Shown: positions 31,848-41,611 of the stretch, in pieces
Layout of the letters: every line of letters begins with the position of its first letter
Numbering within the stretch: the first letter of the stretch is position 1
The notes under the pieces: generated by a model
Told to the model about the DNA's origin: nothing
The model's input: only the letters and a program-made list of their open reading frames with translations
The model's database searches: none
Made by a program: the position numbers and the translations under genes
Assembly (NCBI GenBank): GCA_019448385.1
Contig: JAGTXO010000024.1
Span: 102,001 to 166,000 of the forward strand
Length of the DNA stretch: 64,000 nt
Source of the DNA: Diacronema lutheri
Taxonomy: Eukaryota > Haptophyta > Pavlovophyceae > Pavlovales > Pavlovaceae
Direction: 5' to 3'

Positions 31848-33809
31848 CTACGCCAATCCGATGATATCGCCGCCGTCCGGACGAGCGGCGTCGAGCGTGA
31901 GCGCGCGCAGTTGGCGCACGTCGCTGTCGCGCGCGGCGCGCGTCGCGATGGCGCCGCCGCGCGCGAGCACGAGCGCGCGGTGCTCGGCGAGGAGCTTCGT
32001 CAGCAGCTGCGTGCCCTCCGAGTGCTTGTCGAGGCACATGTCCAGCCCGGCAGCCTCAAACTGCGTGCGGTCGTCGCATCCGACCATGTCGCCCGTTAAG
32101 CCGATGATGAGGCCATCGAAGCCGCGCCGCCGGAGCTCGCGCGTCGCGGCCGTGCCGCCCATCGTGGGCATCTGGTTGTCGATGAGGACCGCGTCGTACG
32201 ATCGGCCGCCGGTGCGCTCGCGCATCGCGCTCTCGCGCGCGAGCGCGTCCGCGCCGTCGACGGCCTGGTCGAAGGCGCCGTGCAGCGCGCCAAAGGCGTG
32301 GAGCGGCAGCGTGAAGCGCAAGAAGGCATCGTCCTCCACGTGCAGCAGCCGGTAGCCGCCGCCATCGTCTTCATCAGCGCCGGCGCCGGCGCCAGCGCTG
32401 GCGGTGGCGGCGCCGCCGCCCTCGGCCGCGCCGCGCGCGCCGCCGCCGCCGCCGTCGGCCGCGCCGCGCGCCCGCGCCCCGTTGCTCGCGCCGTACACCA
32501 TGTGCGCGCTGCGGTCTTGCTCGCCCGTCTTGCTCGCGCCGTACGCCATGTGCGCGCTGCGGTCTTGCTCGCCCGTCTTGCTCGCGCCGTACACCATGTG
32601 CGCGCTTTGGTCGCCCGTCTTGCTCGCGCGCTCGCTCTCGCACCGCCTGCTGCCGCCTCTCGACGGGAAGAGGCCAATCGACGCGCGCCAGCTCCCATCG
32701 CTCGGCGGCTTGAATGCGGAGAGAGCGCGCGCGCGCGGCGAGCCGTGCGAGCATGCGCGGCTGCGCGCACCGCCGGCGTCGTCGCCCGCCGCCGGGCGCG
32801 CGCCACCGCCCGAACCGCGGACGGTGGCGCCGGCCGCGGCGCGGCCGAAGCGCGCGGACGCGCTCGCCGTGGCCGGGATCACACGGCGTATGAGCGGCGG
32901 TGATGCGAAGGGCGTGCGCGGTTCGGTGCGCTGCGCCGCCGCCTCGCGCAGGCGTACACGGAGCTCAAAGGTGCTGCCCTGGCCGAGGCCTGGCGAGCTG
33001 AGGTGGAAGGTGCCCTTGTGCTTGTGCAGAATCTGCTGCGTGATGTGCAGCCCGAGGCCCGTCGCGCCGTTCCCCTGCGCGCGGCCCGCGCCCACCTGCA
33101 AGAAGCCCGCCGCCGCCGCCGTGTTGTCGTCCGCCACGCCCGCGCACTCGGCGCCGTCGTCGGTGCCATCAGCGCCAACGGCGCCGTCGCCCGCCGCCGA
33201 GTCGGCGCTCACGTGCAGCGACGCGAGGTCGGCAGCGCTCAGCCCGACGCCGCGGTCAATCACCACGACGCGGAGCACGTGCTCCGCGACGGGCGGCGAC
33301 GGCGAAGCCTCGACGCGCCCGGCGCCGTCGGCACCGCCGCGCGGCGCGGCGCCGTCGCCGCCCGTCGCCGAGCCGGCGCGCCACGCGTCGGCGTCGGCGC
33401 TGGGCCCGACGCGTGCGCGCCGGCCGAGCGCAGCGCGGCCGAGACGCGCCAGGCGCCGTCCGATCCCCCCCACGCCGTCGGCCGCATGCGAGCGACCGCC
33501 GCCGGCTACGGCGGGCGCGCCGGCGGGCGTCGCGGCCGATGTGGGCCGTGGGTCGGCACCCTCGTCCGCCGTGCCGTCGAAAAGCAGCGCGGTGCGCGCG
33601 CCGCGCTTTGGCGCCGCGCGCACGGCCTCGAGCGAGAGTTCGACGCGCACGGTCTCGCCCGGCGGTGAGAATTTGAGCGCGTTCGACACGCCATTGTGAA
33701 TGCACTGCTGCAGCCGGCGCACGTCGCCAAGCAGCAGGGGCATCTGCGCGAGCAGCGTAGCCGAGTCCGGCTCGACGCCGGCGCGCGCGCCACCGCCGCC
33801 GCCGCTGTC

Positions 33810-33847
<38 letters not shown>

Positions 33848-35447
33848 TGTCCACGACGGGCGCGCGCGCTGGCACGGCGACGCACACGAGGTCTACGCGC
33901 TTCTGCTTGCCGACGTGCGCAAAGGTGGCGACGGCGCCGCGCAGCAGCTCCGCCGGGTGGAAGGGCGCGAGGCTGATCTCCATCCTGCCCGCCTCGATCC
34001 GCTCCCAATCAAGCATGTCCGACAGGAGCGACTCCATGAAGGAGGCGCACATCTTGAGCGTCGCGACCAGCTGCCCCTCGTGCGCGCTCGCGCGCGTCGC
34101 GCCGCCGAGCTCGTGCGCGATCACCGAGATCGAGAGCAGCGGCGAGCGCAGGTCGTGCAGCACCGAGCGGATGAGCAGCGCGCGCGCTGTGCGTGCGGCC
34201 GCCTCGCGCTGCTCGCGCATGTCGGCGCGCGCTGCCTCGTGTGCGTGCAGCGTCGAGCGCACTGAGTTGACGACGAGGGCGGCGACGAGGAGGGACGAGG
34301 CGGCGGCGAAGCAGACGACGAGCACGACCTTGAACGCAAAGTCCACCGAGAGCGTGCGGAAGCCGCCCGCGGGCCGCACGAGGAGCTGCAGCTCAATGGA
34401 GAACTGCGGCAGCGAGATCGCCGACACGACCGCGCCCTCGAGCTGCGTGTCGGCGGGCGCGGAGAGGGAGCGCGCGATGATGCCATCGACATCCGCGAGC
34501 GACTCGTGCGGCTCGGCCGCGCGCAGCTGGTACGTGTAGTTTGCGCGCGCGCTCGCGTCGCGCTCGGCGCCGGCCGGCGGTGCGTCGCCCGACTGCGCCA
34601 AGCGGCCGGTCGCATCGAGCGGCGCAGCTTCGAGGCCGTCGAGCGTGGCGGAGAACATGTCGTGCACGGTCGCGAGCACCGTGACGAACCCCCAAAAGAA
34701 GGTGGGCTGCCCCTCCGAGTTGCGCGGCCCTTCGAAGCGGCAGTTGTCTGCCGCAAGCGCGGCCGTCGAGCAGTCGACGACGTGCGTCGTGCCTGCCGCG
34801 TCGACGAACGGCTGCGTGTCGATGAACTCGGGCGCGTGCGCCGAGAAGACCGGGTGGCGCGCGACGATCCCAACGCCACCCTGCAGCAGCCGTATCGGCC
34901 CCGCGACCGTCGCCGAGCTGGCGGGGTACGCGCGGATCGTCTCGATCGCCTGCGTGCGTTGCGACGGGCCGACGAGCAGGTTGAGCCCGAGCGCGCGCTT
35001 GTCGGCCTCGCGCAGCGGGAAGATATACGTGACCACCCCGTTGGGCGAGAGCTGCAGGTTTGTGATCCCTCGGAACGCGCCGACCATCTGCTTGGCCACG
35101 TCGCGGAACTCGCCGGGCGCGAGCGACGTGTTGGCGGGCAGCACGGCCAGGACGGCGCCGAGCGACCACGTCGCGCTGATCGCGCTCTCGAGCCGCTGGC
35201 GCAGCTTGATCGCGTACGTGTCCGCAAGCGACTGCACCGCGACGTGCCGGCGGTGCTGCTCGCCCACCTCGCCCTCGCCAAACTGCCACGCGATGATGGC
35301 GACGAGCGCGCCCAGCATCGGGAGCGCGAGGAGCACGCGCCGGTCACGGAGCCAGATCGGGCCGCGCAAGCGCCGCCGCCAGCCCTTGGCCGCCGGCTGT
35401 CCCGTGCCGGGCGCCGGCGCGCTCGGCTCAACCGCGCTCCGCCACAT
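31848..35447 (-). CDS. CHASE-domain hybrid sensor histidine kinase
   Basis: An intronless 1,199-residue protein. Transmembrane segments occur near residues 38-56 (VLLALPMLGALVAIIAWQF) and 373-397, flanking an extracytoplasmic region with LSPNGVVTYIFPLREADKRA, typical of CHASE sensor domains. The H-box SVLHDLRSPLLSIS near residue 430 gives the phosphoaccepting His. The ATPase lid follows: GVSNALKFSP (N box), VVIDRGVGLS (G1) and GATGLGLHITQQI (G2). A linker with 16-residue repeats leads to a receiver domain, LLHVEDDAF and the Asp in AVLIDNQMPTMGG near residue 1090, with CLDKHSEG as the Lys region. CHASE kinases sense small ligands such as cytokinins in plants; this ligand is unknown. Output partner not in the window. 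Confidence 0.9.
32483..32628. repeat. 48-bp in-frame tandem repeat in histidine kinase linker
   Basis: About three copies of a 48-bp unit encode a 16-residue repeat beginning ASKTGEQDRSAHMVYG between kinase and receiver domains. The unit keeps frame. Confidence 0.9.
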
Positions 35448-35605
35448 GCCGAGGTGGAGCGGGAGGGTGGGCCGCCCTGCCTCGGCGTGACCCTCTCGCC
35501 GGTGGCTCTGGTGCTATCGTATAGAATTGAAAATCCGAAACGACCTAGGGACTCTCTCTCTACCCGGCACCTGCCGACTGCCGTCCGCCCGTCCCCGTCC
35601 GGGCG

Positions 35606-37322
35606 TTACTCCGACGCGGCCGCGCGCGAGGCCACGCCGCCCGAGTTGCCAAAGCGCGCCTCGCGCATCGCGCGCAGCTCGGCTGAGGGGTCGACGGGCG
35701 CAATTTGGGCGCGGCGGAGCGCGCAGCAGGCGTAGGGCGACATGTGAGCGCGCGCGCGCGGACAGCGGACGGCGGACCGCGCGCGCGGCGCGCGCACCTG
35801 GCGACGCGCCGTACTGCGAGAAGAGCGCCTTGTCCTCATCCGACTTGAGCACGCCCTTTGGCAAGTCGTGCAGCCCGAGCACCGCCGCGTGCGCGCGCAG
35901 AATACGCTGCCGCTCCTCCTCGACGATGCTCATCCTGTCGAGCTCGCGCGCGGCCGCCTCCTCGTGCTCGGCGAGCGCGGCGTCGCGCTCGGCCTCGAAC
36001 ATGGCGCGACGCTCCTGCAGCAGCCGCTCGACCTCGCGCCGGTGCTCGAGCTGCTTGAGCCTGCGCTTCTGCGCGTTCATCTGCTCGATGCGGTCGTCCT
36101 CGGCAAACTTTGCCAGCTACACACGCGCGGCGCGGCGGCGCGGAGCGGCGCCAAGTGAGCGCGCGGCGCGAGCGCGCGCGCGTCGCGGGCGTGGCGGCGC
36201 GGCGCTCGCCATCTCCTTGCGGAAGATGTCCTCCTCCGCCCTCTCCTCCTCGCGCTTCATCGCCTTGAGCTGCTTCTGGTAGGCGTTGGCGCGCTGCATC
36301 TCGAGGCGCATGCGCACGCGCTGCTCAAACTCGTCGCGCTCGTCGGCGAGGCGGCGCTCCTCCGCCTCCTCCTCCGCGAGCTCGTTGCGCAGGTGCTCGA
36401 GCTCGTCGCGCTCGGCGTTCCGCTTGCGGATGTCGTTTGCGATCTGCTCGGCGATGCGATCGCGCGCCTCCTGCTTGCCCGCCTTCTTGGCCTCCTCCGC
36501 CTCCTCGCGCGCGGCCTTGTACGCGGCAAACTCGAGGATCTTGCGGTTCTCCTCCTCCAGCTGCGCGAGCCGCTGCCGCTTGAACGCCTCGCGCTCGTGC
36601 ACAAAGTGCGCGATGTACTCCTTCGTCTCGGCCTGCTTGTGCAGCCGCGCGAGCTGCTCCGCCTCGTCCTCCGCTTGGATCTTGGCGATGATCGCGTCGA
36701 CCTGCGCCTTCTCCTTGAGGAACTCGTGGTACGCGTGCTGCCGCCGCACCTCCGCGTCCGCCATCTGCGCCTTGAGGTCGTCGACGGCGGCGAGCATGTC
36801 CTGCCGGCGCATGTGCTCACGGTACGCCTCGGCCATGATGCCCTTTTGGCGCTCGAGCTCCATCTGCTCGTCGATGACGCGCTCCTTCTGCTGCTGCAGA
36901 CCAATCTGCCGCTCCTTCTCCGCCACTTGCACGTGCCGCTCCTTGTTCATGTACGCCTGCTTGAGCTGCGCCTCGAGCTCGCGGATCTCGTGCGACGTCT
37001 CGACGACGCGTTGCTTCATCTTGACGTCGCGCGTCTGCTCGACTTTGCGCCGGTGGAGCTCGTTGGCGAGCGCCTCGTCCTGCTCCTTGACGATCGCGTT
37101 CCTCCGCCGCTCGCGCTCCGCCGCGGCGAGCGCGCGCTCGCGCTCCATCTCGCGCGCGAGCTCCTGCTCCTCGCGCACCATGCGCAGCTTCTCGACGCGC
37201 TCGTCGGAGCGGAAGTTCTCGCCGAGCATCTTGTTCCAAGCGAGATCGCGCTGCAGCGTCTCCGTCTTCGCCTCCATCGAGCGCTGCGCCTCCAGCTTGC
37301 TCAGGTAGCGCGACCGCGACAT
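35606..37322 (-). CDS. MNS1: MNS1, axonemal microtubule inner protein
   Basis: Three exons: 36210-37322, 35798-36116 and 35606-35682; 502 aa, near the animal length of 495. Nearly all coiled coil with Glu/Arg/Lys/Ala. Diagnostic stretches: EMLAKFAEDDRIEQMNAQKRR across the first splice, RRLKQLEHRREVERLL, and HDLPKGVLKSDEDKALFSQYGA. MNS1 lies inside doublet microtubules and helps outer dynein arm docking and motility. Intron 1 (36117-36209) has a GC donor (GCGAGC); only that choice restores the conserved EMLAKFAEDD join. It is divergent from PSMA4 with 134 bp between. Confidence 0.92.
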
Positions 37323-37456
37323 TGCGCGCGCGCGGCCGCGAGCTCCGGGCTCTCCCCCGTGCTGAAGGCGCAACGGACACCACGCGCCTCTTTTAAAAAT
37401 CGGGGTTTGCGCCCTTAGAGCGGAAGCGGCGCCCGGACCCGCCTGCGCGCGCAGCC
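37323..37456. promoter_or_regulatory. 134-bp divergent promoter, MNS1 / PSMA4
   Basis: The region between two outward start codons. It includes a short run TTTTAAAAAT near 37391-37400, the only AT-rich spot, which may serve as a core element. Role inferred. Confidence 0.4.
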
Positions 37457-38796
37457 ATGGTGGGCGCGCGCGCGCGCGCGCGCGCTGCGCGCACCGGCCG
37501 TGGCGGCAACGCGCGGGCGGGCCGGGCTTGCGCGCGCGAGCCGATGCGCTCAGCCGCGAGGCGCGCGTGCGCATCCCGCGCCGCCGCGGCGCGCCCCTCG
37601 CCAGTCGCGCCGCTACGACTCGCGCACGACGATCTTCTCGCCCGAGGGGCGGCTCTACCAGGTCGAGTACGCGATGGAGGCCATCTCGCACGCGGGCACG
37701 GCGGTGGGGATCCTGAGTTCGGAAGGCGTGGTGCTTGCAGCCGAGAAGAAGATCACATCCAAGCTCCTCGAGCCCTCCAAGAGCTCCGAGAAGATGTACA
37801 TGGTCGACGAGCACGTCGCGTGCGCGGTCGCGGGCATCACCGCGGACGCCAACATCCTCATCAACTACGCGCGGCAGGCGGCGCAGCGGTACCAGCTCAC
37901 GTACCAGGAGCCGATGCCCGTCGAGCAGCTTGTGCAGGCGCTCTGCGACACCAAGCAGGGCTACACGCAGTACGGCGGCCTCCGCCCGTTTGGCGTCTCC
38001 GTGCTCTACGCGGGCTGGGACAAGCAGCATGGCTTCCAGCTCTACTGCTCAGGTCGGCCGCGCGCCGCCGCGTGCGCCGTTGCGCGCGCCGCGTGCCCGC
38101 GAGCCGCGCCGGCTGCGGAGCGCCGGGGCGCGCGCCGCCTGGGGCGCGCGCCGCCTGGAGCGCGCGCCGCCTGGAGCGAGCACGCCGCAGAAGCGCGCGC
38201 GAGGCACCTCGCCCGCCTCAGCTCCGCCTCAGCACCGCCTCTCGTCCGTCTGCTCCGCCCCTCGCACGCCGCTGCTTGCCGCGGCGCTGCGGTGCAGATC
38301 CGAGCGGCAACTATGGCGGATGGGTCGCAACGTCGATTGGCGCGTCGACACAAGCCGCGCAGTCCATCATGAAGCAGGACTATCGCGCGGGCGAGATGGA
38401 CCTCAAGGCGGCGCTCGCGCTCGCCGTCAAGGTCCTCGCAAAGACCTGCGACGCTACCGCGCTCACGCCCGACAAGCGTGCGCGCGTCGCGCGCGACACC
38501 GGGGGCCGAGCGCGCGTTGCCGCGTTGCCGCGCGCAGGCGGAGGCAGACCTTCGCGCGTGCGCGCGCGCACGGACAGAGTGTCGAGAGATCGCGCGCGTC
38601 GCCCGCCTCGCACATCGTCCACCCGTCGCCTCACGCGCCGCGCCGCACCGCGGCTGCCCGCGCGCGATCGCCATTAGTTGATATTGCGACCCTCACGCTC
38701 AAGGATGGGCGCGTGGCATATGCGCCCTACCCCGAGGCGGAAGCAAAGGTTTTGCTCGACGCGTTGCAGGCGGAGGCGGCAACCGGGGACGCGTGA
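37457..38796 (+). CDS. PSMA4: 20S proteasome alpha subunit type 4
   Basis: Four exons: 37457-37459 (only the ATG), 37605-38052, 38298-38477 and 38678-38796; 249 aa. The first intron starts directly after the ATG (ATG|GTGGGC) and ends at CCAG before TCGCGCCGC, so the protein begins [16 protein letters not shown] as in the family. Alpha-subunit signature [21 protein letters not shown] is intact, as are [21 protein letters not shown] and the C-terminal half. It forms part of the outer ring of the 20S core. All introns are GT-AG. Confidence 0.95.
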
Positions 38797-39154
38797 TGCG
38801 CCGCGCCGGCCAATCGACAGGCACGGCCCGAGCGCGGCGCGGGCGCGCGGGCACGGCAGTCGGTAGCGCAGCCTGCGCGGCCGCATGCACCGTGGGCGCG
38901 ATGTGCAAAGGCGTAGCGGGCGGCACGCGCCATCGAGGTGTGCGTCGAGTTGTCAGACTCCGCGAGTCTTGACTCTTGAGTGTTGATCGACGACACGTCG
39001 CTGGTCGGCGGTCGCACCCTCCGAGTCTCAAAACAGTGTCTCAAAACGGCCACCATCGTTTGCCGGTGCCCGCGCGCGCCCAACCGTGCTCAACCGCCAC
39101 TTCCGCGGCCGCCGACCTGGAGGAGCCGCGGCCTGTCGTCGCGCGTGCGCAGCC
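38797..39154. other. Intergenic, nothing seen
   Basis: A 358-bp gap between PSMA4 and TXNDC9, both on plus. A lower-GC stretch near 38940-39060 probably holds the TXNDC9 promoter. No gene seen. Confidence 0.5.
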
Positions 39155-39757
39155 ATGGACCCGGCGCTGATGCAGCAGGTGGCGGCCCTCGCGATGGGGA
39201 CCGTCGAGAAGGCGCTCGACGCGGAGATCGACAAGATGGACAACCTGGGCGAAGAGGACTTTGCGCGCATCCGCAAGGAGCGGATCGAGCAAATGAAGCA
39301 GGCCGCGCTCGAGAAGGAGGCGTGGCGCAGGAACGACCATGGCGTGCTCACGACGATCAGCGACCAGAAGGAGTTCTTTGAGGCGGTCAAGAGGAGCAAA
39401 CGCGTCGTCTGCCTCTTCTACCGCGATTCGAACAAGTGGTGCGACGTGATCGGCAACCACTTCACCGTGCTCGCCGAGAAGCACATGGAGGCAAAGTTCC
39501 TCAGGGTCAATGCGGAGAACAGTCCGTTCCTCGTCGAGCGGCTGAACGTGTGGATGATGCCCACAATCATCTGCTGCAAGGAGGGCAAGGTGCACCGCCA
39601 ATTCAACGGCCTCGATGAGATCGACCCGACCGGTAAGTTCGAGACGGCCTCGCTCGAGTTTGTCCTCCACGGCTCCGGGATGCTCGACGATACGCCGCTC
39701 GTCGACAAGGTGCTGCAGCGGCAGGACGACGCGAGCGACGACGAACTAGATGACTGA
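39155..39757 (+). CDS. TXNDC9: Thioredoxin domain-containing protein 9 (phosducin-like)
   Basis: A single-exon 200-residue protein. An N-terminal helix (TVEKALDAEIDKMDNLGEED) leads to HGVLTTISDQKEFFEAVKRS and the thioredoxin fold with VVCLFYRDSNKWCDV, KFLRVNAENSPFLVERL and a cis-Pro motif MMPTIICC. There is no CxxC pair, normal for this family. The tail is acidic (DDASDDELDD). TXNDC9 helps the cytosolic chaperonin CCT fold tubulin and actin. Start ATG 39155, before MDPALMQQV; the upstream in-frame Met at 39086 opens onto Arg-rich sequence. Confidence 0.93.
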   Translation: MDPALMQQVAALAMGTVEKALDAEIDKMDNLGEEDFARIRKERIEQMKQAALEKEAWRRNDHGVLTTISDQKEFFEAVKRSKRVVCLFYRDSNKWCDVIGNHFTVLAEKHMEAKFLRVNAENSPFLVERLNVWMMPTIICCKEGKVHRQFNGLDEIDPTGKFETASLEFVLHGSGMLDDTPLVDKVLQRQDDASDDELDD

Positions 39758-40121
39758 CCGGCACGACGAGTGAAGCGAGGGGGCGCACGCCGCCGTGCCG
39801 CGCGCCGCGGGACGCCGGACGCGTGCCGCGGGACCGCGGCCGCTGGCCGCCGATACGCTCCTCGGGCGCACGCAAACCGAAGCACACGCGCGGCGGCCAA
39901 GACTGTCGCGCGAGCGCGAGCGGCTCCGCGAGGGTGCCGTTGGCAGCCAATTTGGGCTGCGCGAGGTCCGTCAAGGGTCCGTCAAGCGCCGCGCAACCAC
40001 GCGTTCGGTCCTCGAACTGAAATTCAGATTTCGACGTATTATTTTTATTCCCCCCTTACCACCGAGCGAGAGCGCGAGGACAACGTTCAAACCGCGGGTC
40101 CCCGCCCCCGTCCTGCGCGCC
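39758..40121. other. Intergenic, nothing seen
   Basis: A 364-bp gap between two plus-strand genes. An AT-rich island near 40018-40052 (ATTCAGATTTCGACG, then ATTATTTTTATT) sits about 70-100 bp before the next start and may be promoter. Confidence 0.5.
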
Positions 40122-41108
40122 ATGGACGACACCGCCTCTGCCCCCTTCGAGGTGCCTGACCTCGAGATCGACAAGGAGAACGCGCGCACCCTCGGCGAGC
40201 TCGCGCGCGCGTCGGGCGCGTCGAGTGCGGGCAATCCGCCGGGCCGCCGTTGGCATGGCGCCGCGGCGGGCACGCCGGCCGACTGGCTTGACGAGAAGCG
40301 CTCGCTGCAAAAGACCATCCGTGCGCAGGCCGTTCGCATGGCGGAGATCATGCGCATGAACGACCACGTGCTGCACAAGCTCGCCGCGCGCGAGCAGAGC
40401 GCCAGCGTCGCGGGCGCGGGCGAGCACTTCGCGTCAGAGATGGGGGTGATGCGGCCCGCGCTGTGCCAGGCGCAGGCCGGACTCAACAGCACGGGCGCGC
40501 AGGTGCTCAGCGCCCGCCGCGAGCTGCAAGGCGAGCTCCGTGCGCGCGCGCCTGAGCACGCCGCCCGCCGGACCGAGCGCGTCGAAATGGAGGCGGCTGC
40601 GGCCGACGCGCACGAGGCGCACTTCGAGGCCGAGACGGTCGCGCTTCGCGCGCTCGCCGCGGCGCTCGAGGCCGAGGTGGACGCGGCGCGCATCCGACAC
40701 GCCGCGCTCGAGGTGGAGCTGGGCGACGCGCAGACGTACGGCACGGAGGCCGCCGCGGAGCTGTGCGCGCTGCGCGAGCGCGCCGCCAAGCTCGAGGCAG
40801 CGCTCGCGGCCGCGATCAGCCTGAGCGCCAAGTTTGAGGCTGATGCGGACGAGCAGAGCGCGCGCGCGGACGCGCTCGCCCAGCGGCTTGCCGACACGGC
40901 CGTGCCGCACGACCGAACAGGTGCGCGTGCTCGCGCCGCGCGAGGCTGCGCTCCTCGCGCCAGCGCGCCGTTCACATCCGCGCGCGCCACTCGCGCACGC
41001 GCAGAGTGCGACCGCGCGGGTGGCCGAGGCTTCGCCGTTGTTGGCGGGCTGAGCGCGCTCGCCGCGCTCTGCGCGCTCGTGCGCATGCGGCAGTTGGCAC
41101 AGCAGTGA
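40122..41108 (+). CDS. Tail-anchored coiled-coil protein
   Basis: Two exons, 40122-40920 and 41005-41108; 300 aa. An 84-bp GT-AG intron that is itself in frame explains the Arg-rich stretch it would otherwise encode. The middle is a long Ala/Glu/Arg coiled coil (ALAAALEAEVDAARIRHAAL and following). The C terminus, GFAVVGGLSALAALCALV then RMRQLAQQ, is a hydrophobic helix with a short basic end, as in tail-anchored membrane proteins. Not assigned to a family. The early segment EVPDLEIDKENARTLGEL and a Trp-Leu-Asp-Glu-Lys-Arg motif may be conserved. Start ATG 40122 follows an AT-rich leader. Confidence 0.65.
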   Translation: MDDTASAPFEVPDLEIDKENARTLGELARASGASSAGNPPGRRWHGAAAGTPADWLDEKRSLQKTIRAQAVRMAEIMRMNDHVLHKLAAREQSASVAGAGEHFASEMGVMRPALCQAQAGLNSTGAQVLSARRELQGELRARAPEHAARRTERVEMEAAAADAHEAHFEAETVALRALAAALEAEVDAARIRHAALEVELGDAQTYGTEAAAELCALRERAAKLEAALAAAISLSAKFEADADEQSARADALAQRLADTAVPHDRTGARARAARGCAPRASAPFTSARATRARAECDRAGGRGFAVVGGLSALAALCALVRMRQLAQQ

Positions 41109-41306
41109 ATCTGAACGCCTCTGCGACAACTAAACTTATCGAAGGCCGCGGGCTCGTCTGCGAGCGCGTGACGCTCGGCCTCGAGGTCCGCAGCCGGTGC
41201 GCGGCAGCGCGCGTGGGGCACGGGGCGCAGGCGCGCGCCTTGGAGATGAGCGCAGCGTGCAGGCTGCCCACCGCAGCCAGCGCGAGCGGCGCCCCTGTCG
41301 GCGCGC

Positions 41307-41561
41307 TCAGACGAGCGGACTCTCATCGCCCAGCCCGCCCGTCCAGCCCGCGTGCGCGCCATCGGCGCTGTCGTCCGCGTGGCGCGCAGCGTGGAAGCCG
41401 TTGAAGTCAAGCCGCGCGGCGAGCGAGGCGAGGCGTGGCGACGGGTGCCGGCTGACGAGGCTGAAGAAGCTATCAAACTCGGCGTAAAATGTCTGCCGCA
41501 GACTCTGCGAGGCCGCGACGGCCGCGCACGGACGGCGCGCGGCCGCGCGCGCTCAGCACGG

Positions 41562-41611
<50 letters not shown>

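Noticed and set aside
36117-36209. GT donor alternatives for MNS1 intron 1
   Set aside because: Only the GC donor at 36209 restores EMLAKFAEDD and keeps frame.
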